Shown piece after piece: positions 6,780-14,844 of a stretch of DNA of 64,000 bases (the first letter of the stretch is position 1; every line of letters starts with the position of its first letter). The translations under genes were made by a program, and so were the position numbers. The notes under the pieces were generated by a model. The model saw only the letters and a program-made list of their open reading frames with translations. It made no database searches and was not told the origin of the DNA. The stretch comes from a virus, in the IMG/VR virus record IMGVR_UViG_3300032722_000006, positions 1 to 64,000 of that record. One strand, written 5' to 3'.

Positions 6780-8003
6780 CTACGCTAGATAAGCGCCCAC
6801 GTTCGTGAGCATCTCGTAGCATCTGTCAGCGTACACTTGAGAGGCAAGTTCTGTCGTGATCGGCAGACCGTCATCTGTCACGCCATAATCAACGATGGAT
6901 TTGATCGCTCGTAAAGTGTAGTCTATCGCTTGTGAATTGATGACGAAATCCTTATCATTCGGCAGGCGTATCACGACATGGTTCGGACTCAATGACTTGA
7001 TGCGTTTGTCGAGCAACATGGACACGTCCTCAATGCTGACATTCTCGCGGCGTTTCCTTAGCTCAGCAACGTGTTCCCTGACGCGGTCGTGGGTAGACGT
7101 GTTAGTCACGATCGTGCGACCGTGGAAAATTGTCACCTGATCTACACATGGGAGACATTCAAACTTGATGCTGCTGATCAGGTCACCTTTCAGGCTTGAG
7201 GTTAGGTCACATCCTGACACGACTGAAATGTCGATCAACGAGTTCATTCCTTCAAGGTCAAATGGCACGCCTACTGGCACAACACGAAGACTTCCTCTGT
7301 CGTAGTTCACCTTGAGCGTGTGCTTGACGTCCTCTGACATTCCCCTTGAGAATATGATGACGGGTTCTTTTGCAGCACTGGAGGCTTCGAGCAGGTGATG
7401 CACCTCTGACACGTCTTCGACGTAACCGTCAATGCACACGATCCGAGGGCGCATGAAACTTACGTCCATGGGCAACAGCTGTTGAAGCTCAAACGTGTAT
7501 CCCCTGACGAGCTCAACAGATGGCGTGTTTGACGTTGTCTTTTCGACAATGATTCGTCCTGCAAATCCCGCCAGAGAGATCGCTTCCTTCACCATCGCTG
7601 CAGTCAATTTTCCTCCTGATGAGGTGTATGACCCTACGATCTTGTCAACGTCACTGACAGACGCGTGTCTCGGGTTTGCACGTGACGAGCAATTTTTCTC
7701 TTGGTGGACACTGCCACGGTGACTTTGAAATTTCTCAAGCAGCAACGTGATGGCACGATTGAATCCTCCCGGGCCTAGCTTCTCTGCTCGTGTGGCATGG
7801 GTCATCATCAGTTCGTACACCATCCGATCAAGAACGTTGTTGAACTTGATGTTGAACAGCGTCTGCAAGCGCGTGTGGACAGTGGGCTTGCCTGAAACCT
7901 CAGCAATGAACCTGCCATTTTCGCACGACTGCAACGGTGTCAATGCAGACACAATGCGTTTCACGGACGCAGAAAGTTCCTCAGCAGTGTACACCTCCAC
8001 CAT
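6780..8003 (-). CDS. Divergent GroEL-like protein: apical/intermediate domains kept, ATPase motif lost
   Basis: 407 residues; GroEL has about 545. Residues ~115-345 follow GroEL in order: VDKIVGSYTSSGGKLTAAMVKEA resembles its VATISANSDxxIGxLIxEAM stretch (split motif), GRIIVEKTTS resembles GVITVEDG, ELVRGYTFE resembles VVEGMQFDRGY, VVSGCDLTS resembles AxLTGGxVIS, and HDRVREHVAELRKRREN...DKRIKSLSPNHVVIRL resembles the intermediate-domain helices ending in the GVAVIKVG strand. RAIKSIVDYGVTDDG matches AxxAAVEEGIVPGGG. The position of the ATP-binding GDGTTT motif (about residues 54-66) holds FNNVLDRMVYELM instead, and the N-terminal nucleotide loop is missing. It is probably not an ATP-driven folding ring by itself; it may act as a scaffold, a host GroEL partner or a decoy. 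The assignment rests on visual alignment. Confidence 0.7.
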   Translation of the reverse strand: MVEVYTAEELSASVKRIVSALTPLQSCENGRFIAEVSGKPTVHTRLQTLFNIKFNNVLDRMVYELMMTHATRAEKLGPGGFNRAITLLLEKFQSHRGSVHQEKNCSSRANPRHASVSDVDKIVGSYTSSGGKLTAAMVKEAISLAGFAGRIIVEKTTSNTPSVELVRGYTFELQQLLPMDVSFMRPRIVCIDGYVEDVSEVHHLLEASSAAKEPVIIFSRGMSEDVKHTLKVNYDRGSLRVVPVGVPFDLEGMNSLIDISVVSGCDLTSSLKGDLISSIKFECLPCVDQVTIFHGRTIVTNTSTHDRVREHVAELRKRRENVSIEDVSMLLDKRIKSLSPNHVVIRLPNDKDFVINSQAIDYTLRAIKSIVDYGVTDDGLPITTELASQVYADRCYEMLTNVGAYLA

Positions 8004-8024
8004 GGAGGCATCGTACTCAATGGG

Positions 8025-8447
8025 TCAATGGAAGTGTTGAACGATATAGTCGAAGAGAATCTTGCCACCACCTGCGATTAGCAACCCACCGACTGTCCCA
8101 AGAACCCACTTCCAGGTGCTGTTCACCTTCATGATCCACACGTCGTGGTGCTTCACCTTGACGTAAATTCCGTGATCTGGGTCATTGATAGACGCATTGA
8201 TGTGATCGATCTTCACACTAGCAGACTCGAGTTGAGACTTGATGCTCTTGATCTCACCAACTTCCTGAACCAGGTCATTGTAGCCTCCGTTGAGGATTGG
8301 TGCATCAAGACGGTCCTGAAGTTGAGCAAGAACGTCATTCTGTTGTGCCAACACGCGATTTTGCTCTCGAAGAGTCCTAGTCGTCTTCTTTTCGAATTCC
8401 GACGTTACCCTTCGCGCTACACTGACCTGTGTCTGCTTACGTGCCAC
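8025..8447 (-). CDS. Coiled-coil protein with C-terminal membrane anchor
   Basis: 140 residues. Residues 15-85 are a heptad-rich coiled coil (LREQNRVLAQQNDVLAQLQD). Residues ~112-135 form one hydrophobic span (WVLGTVGGLLIAGGGKILFDYI) ending in a short polar tail. The layout resembles XhlA/hemolysin-type and other small phage lysis or membrane proteins, but no family motif is certain. It lies 22 bp upstream of the chaperonin-like gene and in the same reading frame, separated by a single TGA and seven sense codons. Confidence 0.65.
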   Translation of the reverse strand: MARKQTQVSVARRVTSEFEKKTTRTLREQNRVLAQQNDVLAQLQDRLDAPILNGGYNDLVQEVGEIKSIKSQLESASVKIDHINASINDPDHGIYVKVKHHDVWIMKVNSTWKWVLGTVGGLLIAGGGKILFDYIVQHFH

Positions 8448-8461
8448 GTATCCTCCGCTAG

Positions 8462-8527
8462 ATCAAGATTTCTAATTTCTAATTTCTAGCAGATCGGATC
8501 AGAAATTTCTAGATCTTAGATCTAAGA
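8462..8527. promoter_or_regulatory. AT-rich repeat and palindrome cluster in divergent promoter region
   Basis: Between the divergent genes starting at 8447 and ~8649. It holds a direct repeat (ATTTCTA three times, 8468-8489), the 10-bp palindrome AGAAATTTCT (8501-8510), and the 14-bp perfect palindrome TCTTAGATCTAAGA (8514-8527), the last preceded by overlapping AGATCT units. The composition is much more A/T-rich than the rest of the window. It is a good candidate for operators plus divergent promoters. Confidence 0.5.
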
Positions 8528-8648
8528 CTAAACCTGCTAGATGTAAATGGACAAATGTGCACGTTCGTCGTGCTGAACGTAAGTAGGAAGTTCGAGTAAG
8601 AACATCAACGTACAAATAACGTGAACAGGTTTCAATCGAGTGCATACA

Positions 8649-10649
8649 ATGGTCTCGAGGCCACACGTGCAACCAGTAGACTTTGCTAGCAATGTTTTCG
8701 ATTTCAAGATCAACATCCCGCAGACAGCGAAAGTCATCTTCGTAGCAGACATGTTCGTTGACGACTACGTCGGAGGGGCAGAACTCACATCTGAAGCACT
8801 CATCCAGGAATGTCCGTTCGAGGTATTTCGACTGCATTCCAAGGACGTGACGATGGATCTGCTCAGACAGGGTCACGAGCTCTTCTGGGTGTTCGGCAAC
8901 TTCGTGCAGTTGAACATGCAACTCATCCCGACAATCATCGGGAACATGAAGTATGCCATCCTCGAGTACGACTACAAGTTCTGTCGTGCCAGGTCACCTG
9001 AGCTTCACCTCAACGCTACTGGTACAGCATGTGACTGTCCGAGCCAGATGAATGGAAAGCTGATCAGCTCATTCTTCCAGGGAGCCCAGGGACTATTTTG
9101 GATGTCGCAGGCACAGAAAGAGCGCTACCTGACAGCGTTCCCATTTCTTAGCGAAAACGACAGCGTCGTACTCTCTAGCGTCTTCGAAAAGAAGACCCTT
9201 GGGCTCATCAAGAAGCTTCGTGAATCTGCCCCCGAAGAACGTAAGGGATGGATTGTGTTGGGATCCAAGTCTTGGATCAAGGGCGCTGAGGACGCAGAGA
9301 AGTGGTGTAAGGACAATGAAAAGGAGTACGACGTTGTCTGGGATTTGCCCTACGACAGTCTACTCGCCAGGCTTTCTGTTGCCGAAGGTTTTGTCTACCT
9401 TCCGAGAGGCGGAGATACCTGTCCCCGGATGGTCATCGAGGCCAAATTACTTGGATGTCAACTACGACTCAATGATTTTGTCCAGCACAAGAACGAGGAG
9501 TGGTTCGCCACCGATGACCTGGTCTCAATTGAGGAGTACCTCTTCACGGCCCCCAGTCTCTTCTGGAACTCGATCAGGAAGATGATGGAGTACAGGCCCA
9601 CGATCTCAGGTTACACGACGACCTACAACGCGGTCAAGCAGCAATACCCGTTCGAACAGTGTGTTCAATCGATGTTGCAATTCTGCGATGAAGTGTGTGT
9701 CGTCGACGGTGGTTCGACTGACGGCACCTATGAAGTTCTGCTAAGAATCGCAGCGGAAACTGCTACTCAAGACAACAAAGGCAACGTCAATCTGAAACTC
9801 AAGGTCAAGCAGGTCAAACGCGATTGGAAGTCAAAGCGTCATCCTATCTTCGACGGCATGCAGAAAGCAGAAGCACGTGCCATGTGTACAAGTGAGTACT
9901 GTTGGCAGATGGACAGCGACGAGATCGTGCACGAGGATGATGCACCGAAGATTGCAGGTCTGTGCCGCGTGATCCCAAAGGGCGTTGATGTCATGTCTCT
10001 TCCTGTCATCGAGTATTGGGGAGGACCAGAGAAGGTTCGTGCTGACATTCAGCCTTGGAAATGGAGGTTGAGTCGCAACCTTCCTCACATCACGCATGGT
10101 ATCCCAAAGGAACTTCGTGCAACGGATGCAGACGGACAGCCGTACGCCGTCGGTGGAACTGACGGATGCGACATGGTGCACAAGGAGACGGGTGACCGGT
10201 TGCTCAGCGTCAACTTCTACACGCCAGACGTAGAGAACGCCCGCAGGATTGCATTGTCGGGTACAGATCAATCACCCGTCGCTCTCACAGAGTACGAGCG
10301 TTGGTTCAATCAAGTCGTAGAAGGTTTGCCTTGTGTCTTCCATTACTCGTGGTATGATCTTCCGAGGAAGATCAGGTTGTACCGTGATTACTGGACGAAA
10401 CATTGGGTGCAGTTGATGGGAGGCGAATACGTAGACACGGCAGATATGAACATGATGTTCGATCTTCCATGGTCACAGGTCACTGATGAGATGATCGAGG
10501 CACGTGCGAAAGAATTTGCACAGATCGGCGGCTGGATTTGGCATCGTAAGTGGGATGGAACGAGGACACCGTGGATCACCGTCAGTAGAACACAACCCAA
10601 GGTGATGTGTGCTGAAAGAGAAACGAACGACACAGCGTCAATCATCTAG
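8649..10649 (+). CDS. Two-domain glycosyltransferase: GT-B-like N-half fused to GT2 (GT-A)
   Basis: 666 residues. The first ~310 look like a GT4/GT-B enzyme: IFVADMFVDDYVGGAELTSE with the GGAE signature, WIVLGSKSWIKGAEDAEKWC, and the donor-site end GGDTCPRMVIEAKLLGC. Residues ~320-560 form a GT2 domain: SGYTTTYNAVKQQYPFEQCV, VVDGGSTDGT at ~352, and the metal-binding DSDE at ~422. The tail is rich in Trp and Tyr. It probably adds two sugars in sequence or couples two transfer steps. The ATG at 8649 is chosen; GTG at 8640 is in frame. It begins the long plus-strand glycan block. Confidence 0.85.
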   Translation: MVSRPHVQPVDFASNVFDFKINIPQTAKVIFVADMFVDDYVGGAELTSEALIQECPFEVFRLHSKDVTMDLLRQGHELFWVFGNFVQLNMQLIPTIIGNMKYAILEYDYKFCRARSPELHLNATGTACDCPSQMNGKLISSFFQGAQGLFWMSQAQKERYLTAFPFLSENDSVVLSSVFEKKTLGLIKKLRESAPEERKGWIVLGSKSWIKGAEDAEKWCKDNEKEYDVVWDLPYDSLLARLSVAEGFVYLPRGGDTCPRMVIEAKLLGCQLRLNDFVQHKNEEWFATDDLVSIEEYLFTAPSLFWNSIRKMMEYRPTISGYTTTYNAVKQQYPFEQCVQSMLQFCDEVCVVDGGSTDGTYEVLLRIAAETATQDNKGNVNLKLKVKQVKRDWKSKRHPIFDGMQKAEARAMCTSEYCWQMDSDEIVHEDDAPKIAGLCRVIPKGVDVMSLPVIEYWGGPEKVRADIQPWKWRLSRNLPHITHGIPKELRATDADGQPYAVGGTDGCDMVHKETGDRLLSVNFYTPDVENARRIALSGTDQSPVALTEYERWFNQVVEGLPCVFHYSWYDLPRKIRLYRDYWTKHWVQLMGGEYVDTADMNMMFDLPWSQVTDEMIEARAKEFAQIGGWIWHRKWDGTRTPWITVSRTQPKVMCAERETNDTASII

Positions 10650-11382
10650 ACGCACTAGAACGTACACAAGTACGATTTATGTGTATGAATGTGATGAATG
10701 TCATCAGACTTTCGAACGCAAACGACCTGAACGGCGTTTGATGCAATACTGCACTCGTGAGTGTTACCAGAATTCTGCGCGACACGGTGTGGCACATGTA
10801 TACACATTGTCAGTCATGACACCTGAGGTTCTTGAGCGAAAGAAGCAGACGATGATTGAACGCTATGGTATTGCGTCATTCATGTCATTACCAGAAGTAC
10901 GGGCAAATGCTCGTCAGACGTGCATTGAACGTTATGGTTCTCCGAGCAGTATGGGTGATTCGAAAGTTCGTGCAAAGAAAGAAGCGACTTTTATCGAACG
11001 TTACGGCACTACGGTACCCATCGCATATAACGTTGATGTCATAATGAAGTCGTGCAAAGCAATGTCGAATGTGCAGACGCTACATCACTGGAAAACGAAT
11101 GCACGTTTATGTTGCAGAGGTTCATATGAGATCGCCTTCATCAATTGGTGCAACACAAATTGTATCGACTTTGACTGGCAGATTCCATTCGAGATGCCTG
11201 ACGGTCACACGTATATCATTGATGCTTTCATCAAGGATGGCGATCATGCAAATACATGGGTGGAGATCAAGGGTTATATGAGACCGAAAGGTCGTCAGAA
11301 ATGGGAATGGTTCTGCACGGGCCATACAAATGCAGAACTGTGGGATATGGTGAGACTTCAGGAAGTAGGTGTGTTGATATGA
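10609..11382 (+). CDS. Free-standing endonuclease: zinc finger, RYG repeats, PD-(D/E)XK domain (homing-type)
   Basis: 257 residues. A CXXC...C...C zinc knuckle (YECDECHQTF, YCTRECYQNS) is followed by three copies of an (I/F)ERYG(x) repeat (~83-137), a DNA-binding repeat seen in phage free-standing endonucleases. The C-terminal ~90 residues are a PD-(D/E)XK-like nuclease: GSYEIAFINW, YIIDAFIKD and the catalytic WVEIKGYM. A paralog lies at 31418-32242 on the other strand, with the same HWKT...SYE...W...DFxWQ...MPxG order. It starts at a GTG inside the upstream glycosyltransferase gene, with AAGGTG before it; a GTG at 10681 is possible. It is followed by the winged-helix gene with an ATGA overlap. 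Homing activity is inferred. Confidence 0.75.
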   Translation: MLKEKRTTQRQSSRRTRTYTSTIYVYECDECHQTFERKRPERRLMQYCTRECYQNSARHGVAHVYTLSVMTPEVLERKKQTMIERYGIASFMSLPEVRANARQTCIERYGSPSSMGDSKVRAKKEATFIERYGTTVPIAYNVDVIMKSCKAMSNVQTLHHWKTNARLCCRGSYEIAFINWCNTNCIDFDWQIPFEMPDGHTYIIDAFIKDGDHANTWVEIKGYMRPKGRQKWEWFCTGHTNAELWDMVRLQEVGVLI

Positions 11383-11612
11383 CACTTCGTAAACGAATCG
11401 TTGAGGCGCTTGAGAATTATTTCCTGTGTTCAAGCGCCTACTACACCGCTGTGGAGATCAAGCGCATGCTCGATCACTCAAGGATCATTCATCCTCAAGT
11501 CGTCAAGCTGTCCTCATTGTCAAGTGTCCTGAAAAGGATGTACGATGCTGGAGAGCTTGAGCGCATCGATGGGGTAGGACCGCGTGGTGGCTTTGGTTAC
11601 AGGGTGAAATGA
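11379..11612 (+). CDS. Small winged-helix DNA-binding-like protein
   Basis: 77 residues. Helices RKRIVEALENYFLCSSAYYT and AVEIKRMLD, a recognition-like SLSSVLKRMYDAGELERID, and a Gly-rich wing (GVGPRGGFGYRVK) fit the winged-helix pattern of transcriptional regulators. It overlaps the upstream endonuclease by ATGA and the next methyltransferase by ATGA, so it is translated with both. It may regulate the endonuclease or the glycan genes; target unknown. Confidence 0.65.
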   Translation: MTLRKRIVEALENYFLCSSAYYTAVEIKRMLDHSRIIHPQVVKLSSLSSVLKRMYDAGELERIDGVGPRGGFGYRVK

Positions 11613-12337
11613 TGAGAACTGTGAACATCAGGCAGAAGCTCGAGGAGATGGGTGTCGTCCTTGACTCGATCGTCATGGGTGACTTTGATCACATCGGAGA
11701 GTTCACAGCAAAACGAAACAGGGAACCCAACGACCCGAACTACAAGAAGCATGGCATGTTCTTCCGCCCGAACTACGAGCGCGGGATCCTCATCTACTAC
11801 CTCATTCGCCAGTTCAACCTGACTTCGATGTTAGAGGTCGGCATGGGTCGAGGCTACTCAACGTTCTGTGCTGCAAGAGCGTTCCACGATGCAGGTGTGC
11901 AAGGCAAGATCATCACCATTGACCCGGTCATCGATGAGAAGTACCTCGGTATGCTGCAGCAGGTGCTACCTCAAGAGTGGTTCAAGTATGTGAATTTTGC
12001 TCGCGGCACATCAGCTGCAATCCTTCCGCAGATCAACGAGAAGTTTGATCTTGTCTACATTGACGGTGATCACTCGTACAATGGAACGAAGTTTGATTGG
12101 GAGAACACGAAGGAAAAGTGGAACAAGTTCCTCCTGTTCGATGACTATCACATGTCTACAAAGAACGATCCCGGTATCCAGTGCAATCGTCTCATCGACG
12201 AAATTGACGATTCCTCTAAGGAGCTGATCATCATGGACAGGCGTATTTTCTTCGATGATCGTCGCCTCACTGACGACCAGGTCGACTACGGACAGGTGCT
12301 GCTCAGCAAGGAAGGAACTACACGTGATGATTGGTGA
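11609..12337 (+). CDS. Class I SAM-dependent methyltransferase (Methyltransf_24-like)
   Basis: 242 residues. The SAM-binding motif I is LEVGMGRGYSTFCAA (~73-87), followed by the acidic IITIDPVID and the DLVYIDGDHSYNGTKFDWE stretch typical of the Methyltransf_24/TylF-type O-methyltransferases, which often methylate sugars. Its position between glycosyltransferases suggests sugar or glycan methylation rather than DNA methylation. It overlaps its upstream neighbour by 4 bp and the zinc-knuckle gene downstream by 11 bp. Confidence 0.8.
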   Translation: MMRTVNIRQKLEEMGVVLDSIVMGDFDHIGEFTAKRNREPNDPNYKKHGMFFRPNYERGILIYYLIRQFNLTSMLEVGMGRGYSTFCAARAFHDAGVQGKIITIDPVIDEKYLGMLQQVLPQEWFKYVNFARGTSAAILPQINEKFDLVYIDGDHSYNGTKFDWENTKEKWNKFLLFDDYHMSTKNDPGIQCNRLIDEIDDSSKELIIMDRRIFFDDRRLTDDQVDYGQVLLSKEGTTRDDW

Positions 12338-12686
12338 GTATCGATGTAGGAGACCTCCCACCGGATGGTCGTGTTCTCGTAACGAAGATCACGAAGGACC
12401 TTGCGCAGCAACACCGGTATGGACGTCCGAACAGTTGAGAAGGGTCGAGGAGCGTCGAGGTGATCCAATCTTCTACCTCACAAAGGAGCAGCAAAAGGAA
12501 ATCCGTGACTGGCGACGTTCTCATAATCGAGAAAAGCACATGGAGACTGACGACGTGCCCAGAAATGTTGGCTCAATCGGTGGAGAATATACGTACTGCA
12601 TCACGCCCACGAGCCTCGGTGAAGGCGTTCGTGTGAAGTGCTCATGTGGGGAGGAGATTGATGTCTCACACTACGAAAACTGGTGA
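12327..12686 (+). CDS. Small protein with two Cys clusters
   Basis: 119 residues from the ATG at 12327 (a GTG at 12324 is better spaced from AAGGAA). The N-terminus has CRRPPTGWSCSRNEDHEGPC, a C-C-H-C zinc-knuckle pattern that recurs in many phage small proteins. The C-terminus carries VKCSCGEEIDVSH. Its middle is charged. It starts within the methyltransferase gene and overlaps the next glycosyltransferase by 26 bp. Function unknown. Confidence 0.6.
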   Translation: MIGEYRCRRPPTGWSCSRNEDHEGPCAATPVWTSEQLRRVEERRGDPIFYLTKEQQKEIRDWRRSHNREKHMETDDVPRNVGSIGGEYTYCITPTSLGEGVRVKCSCGEEIDVSHYENW

Positions 12687-13416
12687 CAATCGATTCGTCT
12701 TTGTCGCGCCGATGTACAATGCGTCTAAGACGTTGGGCAGGATGCTGCACTCTGTCTGTGGGCAGTCCTATGACAAATGGAAGGTCATCCTAATCGATGA
12801 TGTTTCGTCAGAGGAACACAAGAAAGTTGAGGAGGAGATCGTACTGCAATTCCAGTGCTTGATGAACGGTACGTACTCCGAACAAATTGAGGTCGTATGG
12901 AATGCTGAAAAGAGGTGGGAGGTCGCGAACGTTCTCAAGGGAATCTCGATGTGTAAGGATGACGACATCATCTGTCGCATCGATGCAGATGATTGGTTGA
13001 CTGACCTCGATGCATTGCAGTACATCAATGCGATTTACAATCACACAAAGTGTGAGGCCGCGTGGTCTGCACACAGGTGGGGTTACACGGACAAGAATAT
13101 CAGCGGTCCTCTGCTTCCGGAGATTGACGTGTACAACCAACCCTGGGTGAGCTCGCACCTCAAGACGTTCAGGAAGCACGTCATCAATGGTGTGAAGGAC
13201 GAGAACTTCCGCGGTGAGGACGGCGAGTACATCACGCGCGCCGGGGACCAGGCGATTTATTTGCCAGTCCTGCACAACACAACGAATTGTGGGTTCATTC
13301 CGCGAGTGTTCTACCACTACACGATCGAGGACATCCCTGAAACGTACCAGACGCCTGACGCATATTTCCAACGTGACGAAGCGGAGTTCCTACGAAAGCG
13401 TGGGTACGTAGAGTGA
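12661..13416 (+). CDS. Glycosyltransferase family 2
   Basis: 251 residues. The GT-A start VFVAPMYNASKTLGRML is followed by a nucleotide-binding strand VILIDDVSSE and the metal-binding DXD in CRIDADDWL (~105). A ribosome binding site (GGGGAGGAG) lies 6 bp before the ATG at 12661, which is preferred over the upstream in-frame ATG at 12646. C-terminal acceptor-side residues are not informative. It is the second glycosyltransferase in the block and stops 32 bp before the next one. Confidence 0.85.
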   Translation: MSHTTKTGDNRFVFVAPMYNASKTLGRMLHSVCGQSYDKWKVILIDDVSSEEHKKVEEEIVLQFQCLMNGTYSEQIEVVWNAEKRWEVANVLKGISMCKDDDIICRIDADDWLTDLDALQYINAIYNHTKCEAAWSAHRWGYTDKNISGPLLPEIDVYNQPWVSSHLKTFRKHVINGVKDENFRGEDGEYITRAGDQAIYLPVLHNTTNCGFIPRVFYHYTIEDIPETYQTPDAYFQRDEAEFLRKRGYVE

Positions 13417-13448
13417 AAACCTGACGCTCACCGTGGTAGACTAAGAAC

Positions 13449-14429
13449 ATGCAGGTCTACATCAATAGAGGTCCCGTGCAAGGCCCTTGGGGCGGCGGAG
13501 CAAAATTCTTCAACGCGTACTGGGAGTTTACAGGTGAGCACGATCCGCTAACTCTAGCTGTGTCGCAAGGATTTCCAGCTGGGTCGCGTGGTGACATCGA
13601 ACTGTGTGACGATCCATCGATGAACATCAATCCGGACGTTATGCTCATCGTGGGTCTTGATAACCAGGGACCGACACAGATCAGCATCGATCAGGCAGTG
13701 ATGTACCAGCTCTACGTGAAGCCCACGTGTAAGATCGTGCTTCGCGTCAACGAATGTGATGCTCGAAAGGGTACCACAGGCATGGACGAGATGCTGCTCA
13801 AGGTCTCAGAGCATGTCGATGGCACGGTGTTCGTGTCAAACTGGCTAAAGGACTACTTCAATGAGAAGGGGTGGGCCTGCAAGGAACAGACCGTCATCTA
13901 CAACGGTGTTCAACGTAGCATCTTCAAGCAGCAACCAAAGCTCAACAACGGCAAGCTCAACATCGTCGCCCATCATTGGAGCGACAATCGCATGAAGGGT
14001 GCTGACGTCTACGAGAAGATAGACGAGCTGGTAGGTGAGCAGCCCGACAAGTTTGCTTTCACGTACGTCGGGCGGCACCAATGTGACTTCAAGAACACGA
14101 AGGTCATTAGACCTCTTCACGGCCATGCATTGGGTGCGGAGCTCGGCAAGCACGACGTGTACGTGTCAGGGTCGTTGTTCGACCCAGGACCCAATCACAT
14201 TCTCGAATCACTTGCATGTGAGCTACCCACGTACGTACACAGAGACGGCGGTGGAGCTGTCGAGTTTGCAGGTTGCGATTCGACATACGTGTCATGGACT
14301 GACCTCAAGAATCGTCTCGAGCATCACCTGCATCCCACGGGCGTCCCCGCAATACATCTGCGTTCGTGGAAGGAATCTGTAGCAGAGTACAACGACTTCC
14401 TCAAGTCGATCGTAAACTTGCCAGCGTGA
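13449..14429 (+). CDS. GT-B glycosyltransferase
   Basis: 326 residues. The N-terminus has NRGPVQGPWGGGAKFF, a donor-fold start, and the middle has the GT1/GT4 hinge TVFVSNWLKDYFNEKGW and VIYNGVQ. The donor-binding end reads PGPNHILESLACELPTYVH, equivalent to the E-x7-E motif of GT4 enzymes. The GT family cannot be set more closely by eye. It lies 32 bp after the GT2 gene and may be independently transcribed. Confidence 0.82.
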   Translation: MQVYINRGPVQGPWGGGAKFFNAYWEFTGEHDPLTLAVSQGFPAGSRGDIELCDDPSMNINPDVMLIVGLDNQGPTQISIDQAVMYQLYVKPTCKIVLRVNECDARKGTTGMDEMLLKVSEHVDGTVFVSNWLKDYFNEKGWACKEQTVIYNGVQRSIFKQQPKLNNGKLNIVAHHWSDNRMKGADVYEKIDELVGEQPDKFAFTYVGRHQCDFKNTKVIRPLHGHALGAELGKHDVYVSGSLFDPGPNHILESLACELPTYVHRDGGGAVEFAGCDSTYVSWTDLKNRLEHHLHPTGVPAIHLRSWKESVAEYNDFLKSIVNLPA

Positions 14430-14460
14430 TCAATGGCACACGACGTTGTACAGTGTACGC

Positions 14461-14844
14461 ATGTCTGACGAAAATAAGCGCATCAGGTTTGCAGAGTTGC
14501 TGGAACTGCACCTCAACAACGTTGTCCAGCAAAAGTTCATCAATGAATCTCTAACTCCAAATCTGATGCGCGAGATCAGAGCATCAATCAGGACAACGAT
14601 TGATAGCGTCTTCACTGCTAGCAAGTACAAGATCGGTCCAAATGCCCGTGCATGGTTGACAGATCAGTTCTTCAAGTCAATCAAGTTCAATGGTGGCGAG
14701 ATGATGGCTGACCAGGTCATCATCCATGAATACAAGTTGTCGGATCTGCCGTACAATGACGTCCAGCTGCTGAAAAATCTCTTCAATGAGACGGTCATGG
14801 GACCTCTTCTCGAGGAAGAATTTCGGCGAAGGAGCACGTCATGA
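14461..14844 (+). CDS. Hypothetical protein, paralog of the next gene
   Basis: 127 residues, unknown. The sequence pattern ASIRTTIDSVF ... IGPNARAWLTDQFFKSIKFNGGEM ... MGPLLEEEFRRRS parallels the next gene (CVEIYTTIFDSLI ... IPNEAMNFLAQSYYDGILVNGKEE ... VPIIQEIKKRS). The two appear to be tandem duplicates, overlapping by ATGA. Both are helical with no cysteines or membrane segments. They sit between glycosyltransferase genes but have no enzymatic motifs; a structural or adaptor role is possible. Start taken at the ATG at 14461. Confidence 0.6.
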   Translation: MSDENKRIRFAELLELHLNNVVQQKFINESLTPNLMREIRASIRTTIDSVFTASKYKIGPNARAWLTDQFFKSIKFNGGEMMADQVIIHEYKLSDLPYNDVQLLKNLFNETVMGPLLEEEFRRRSTS

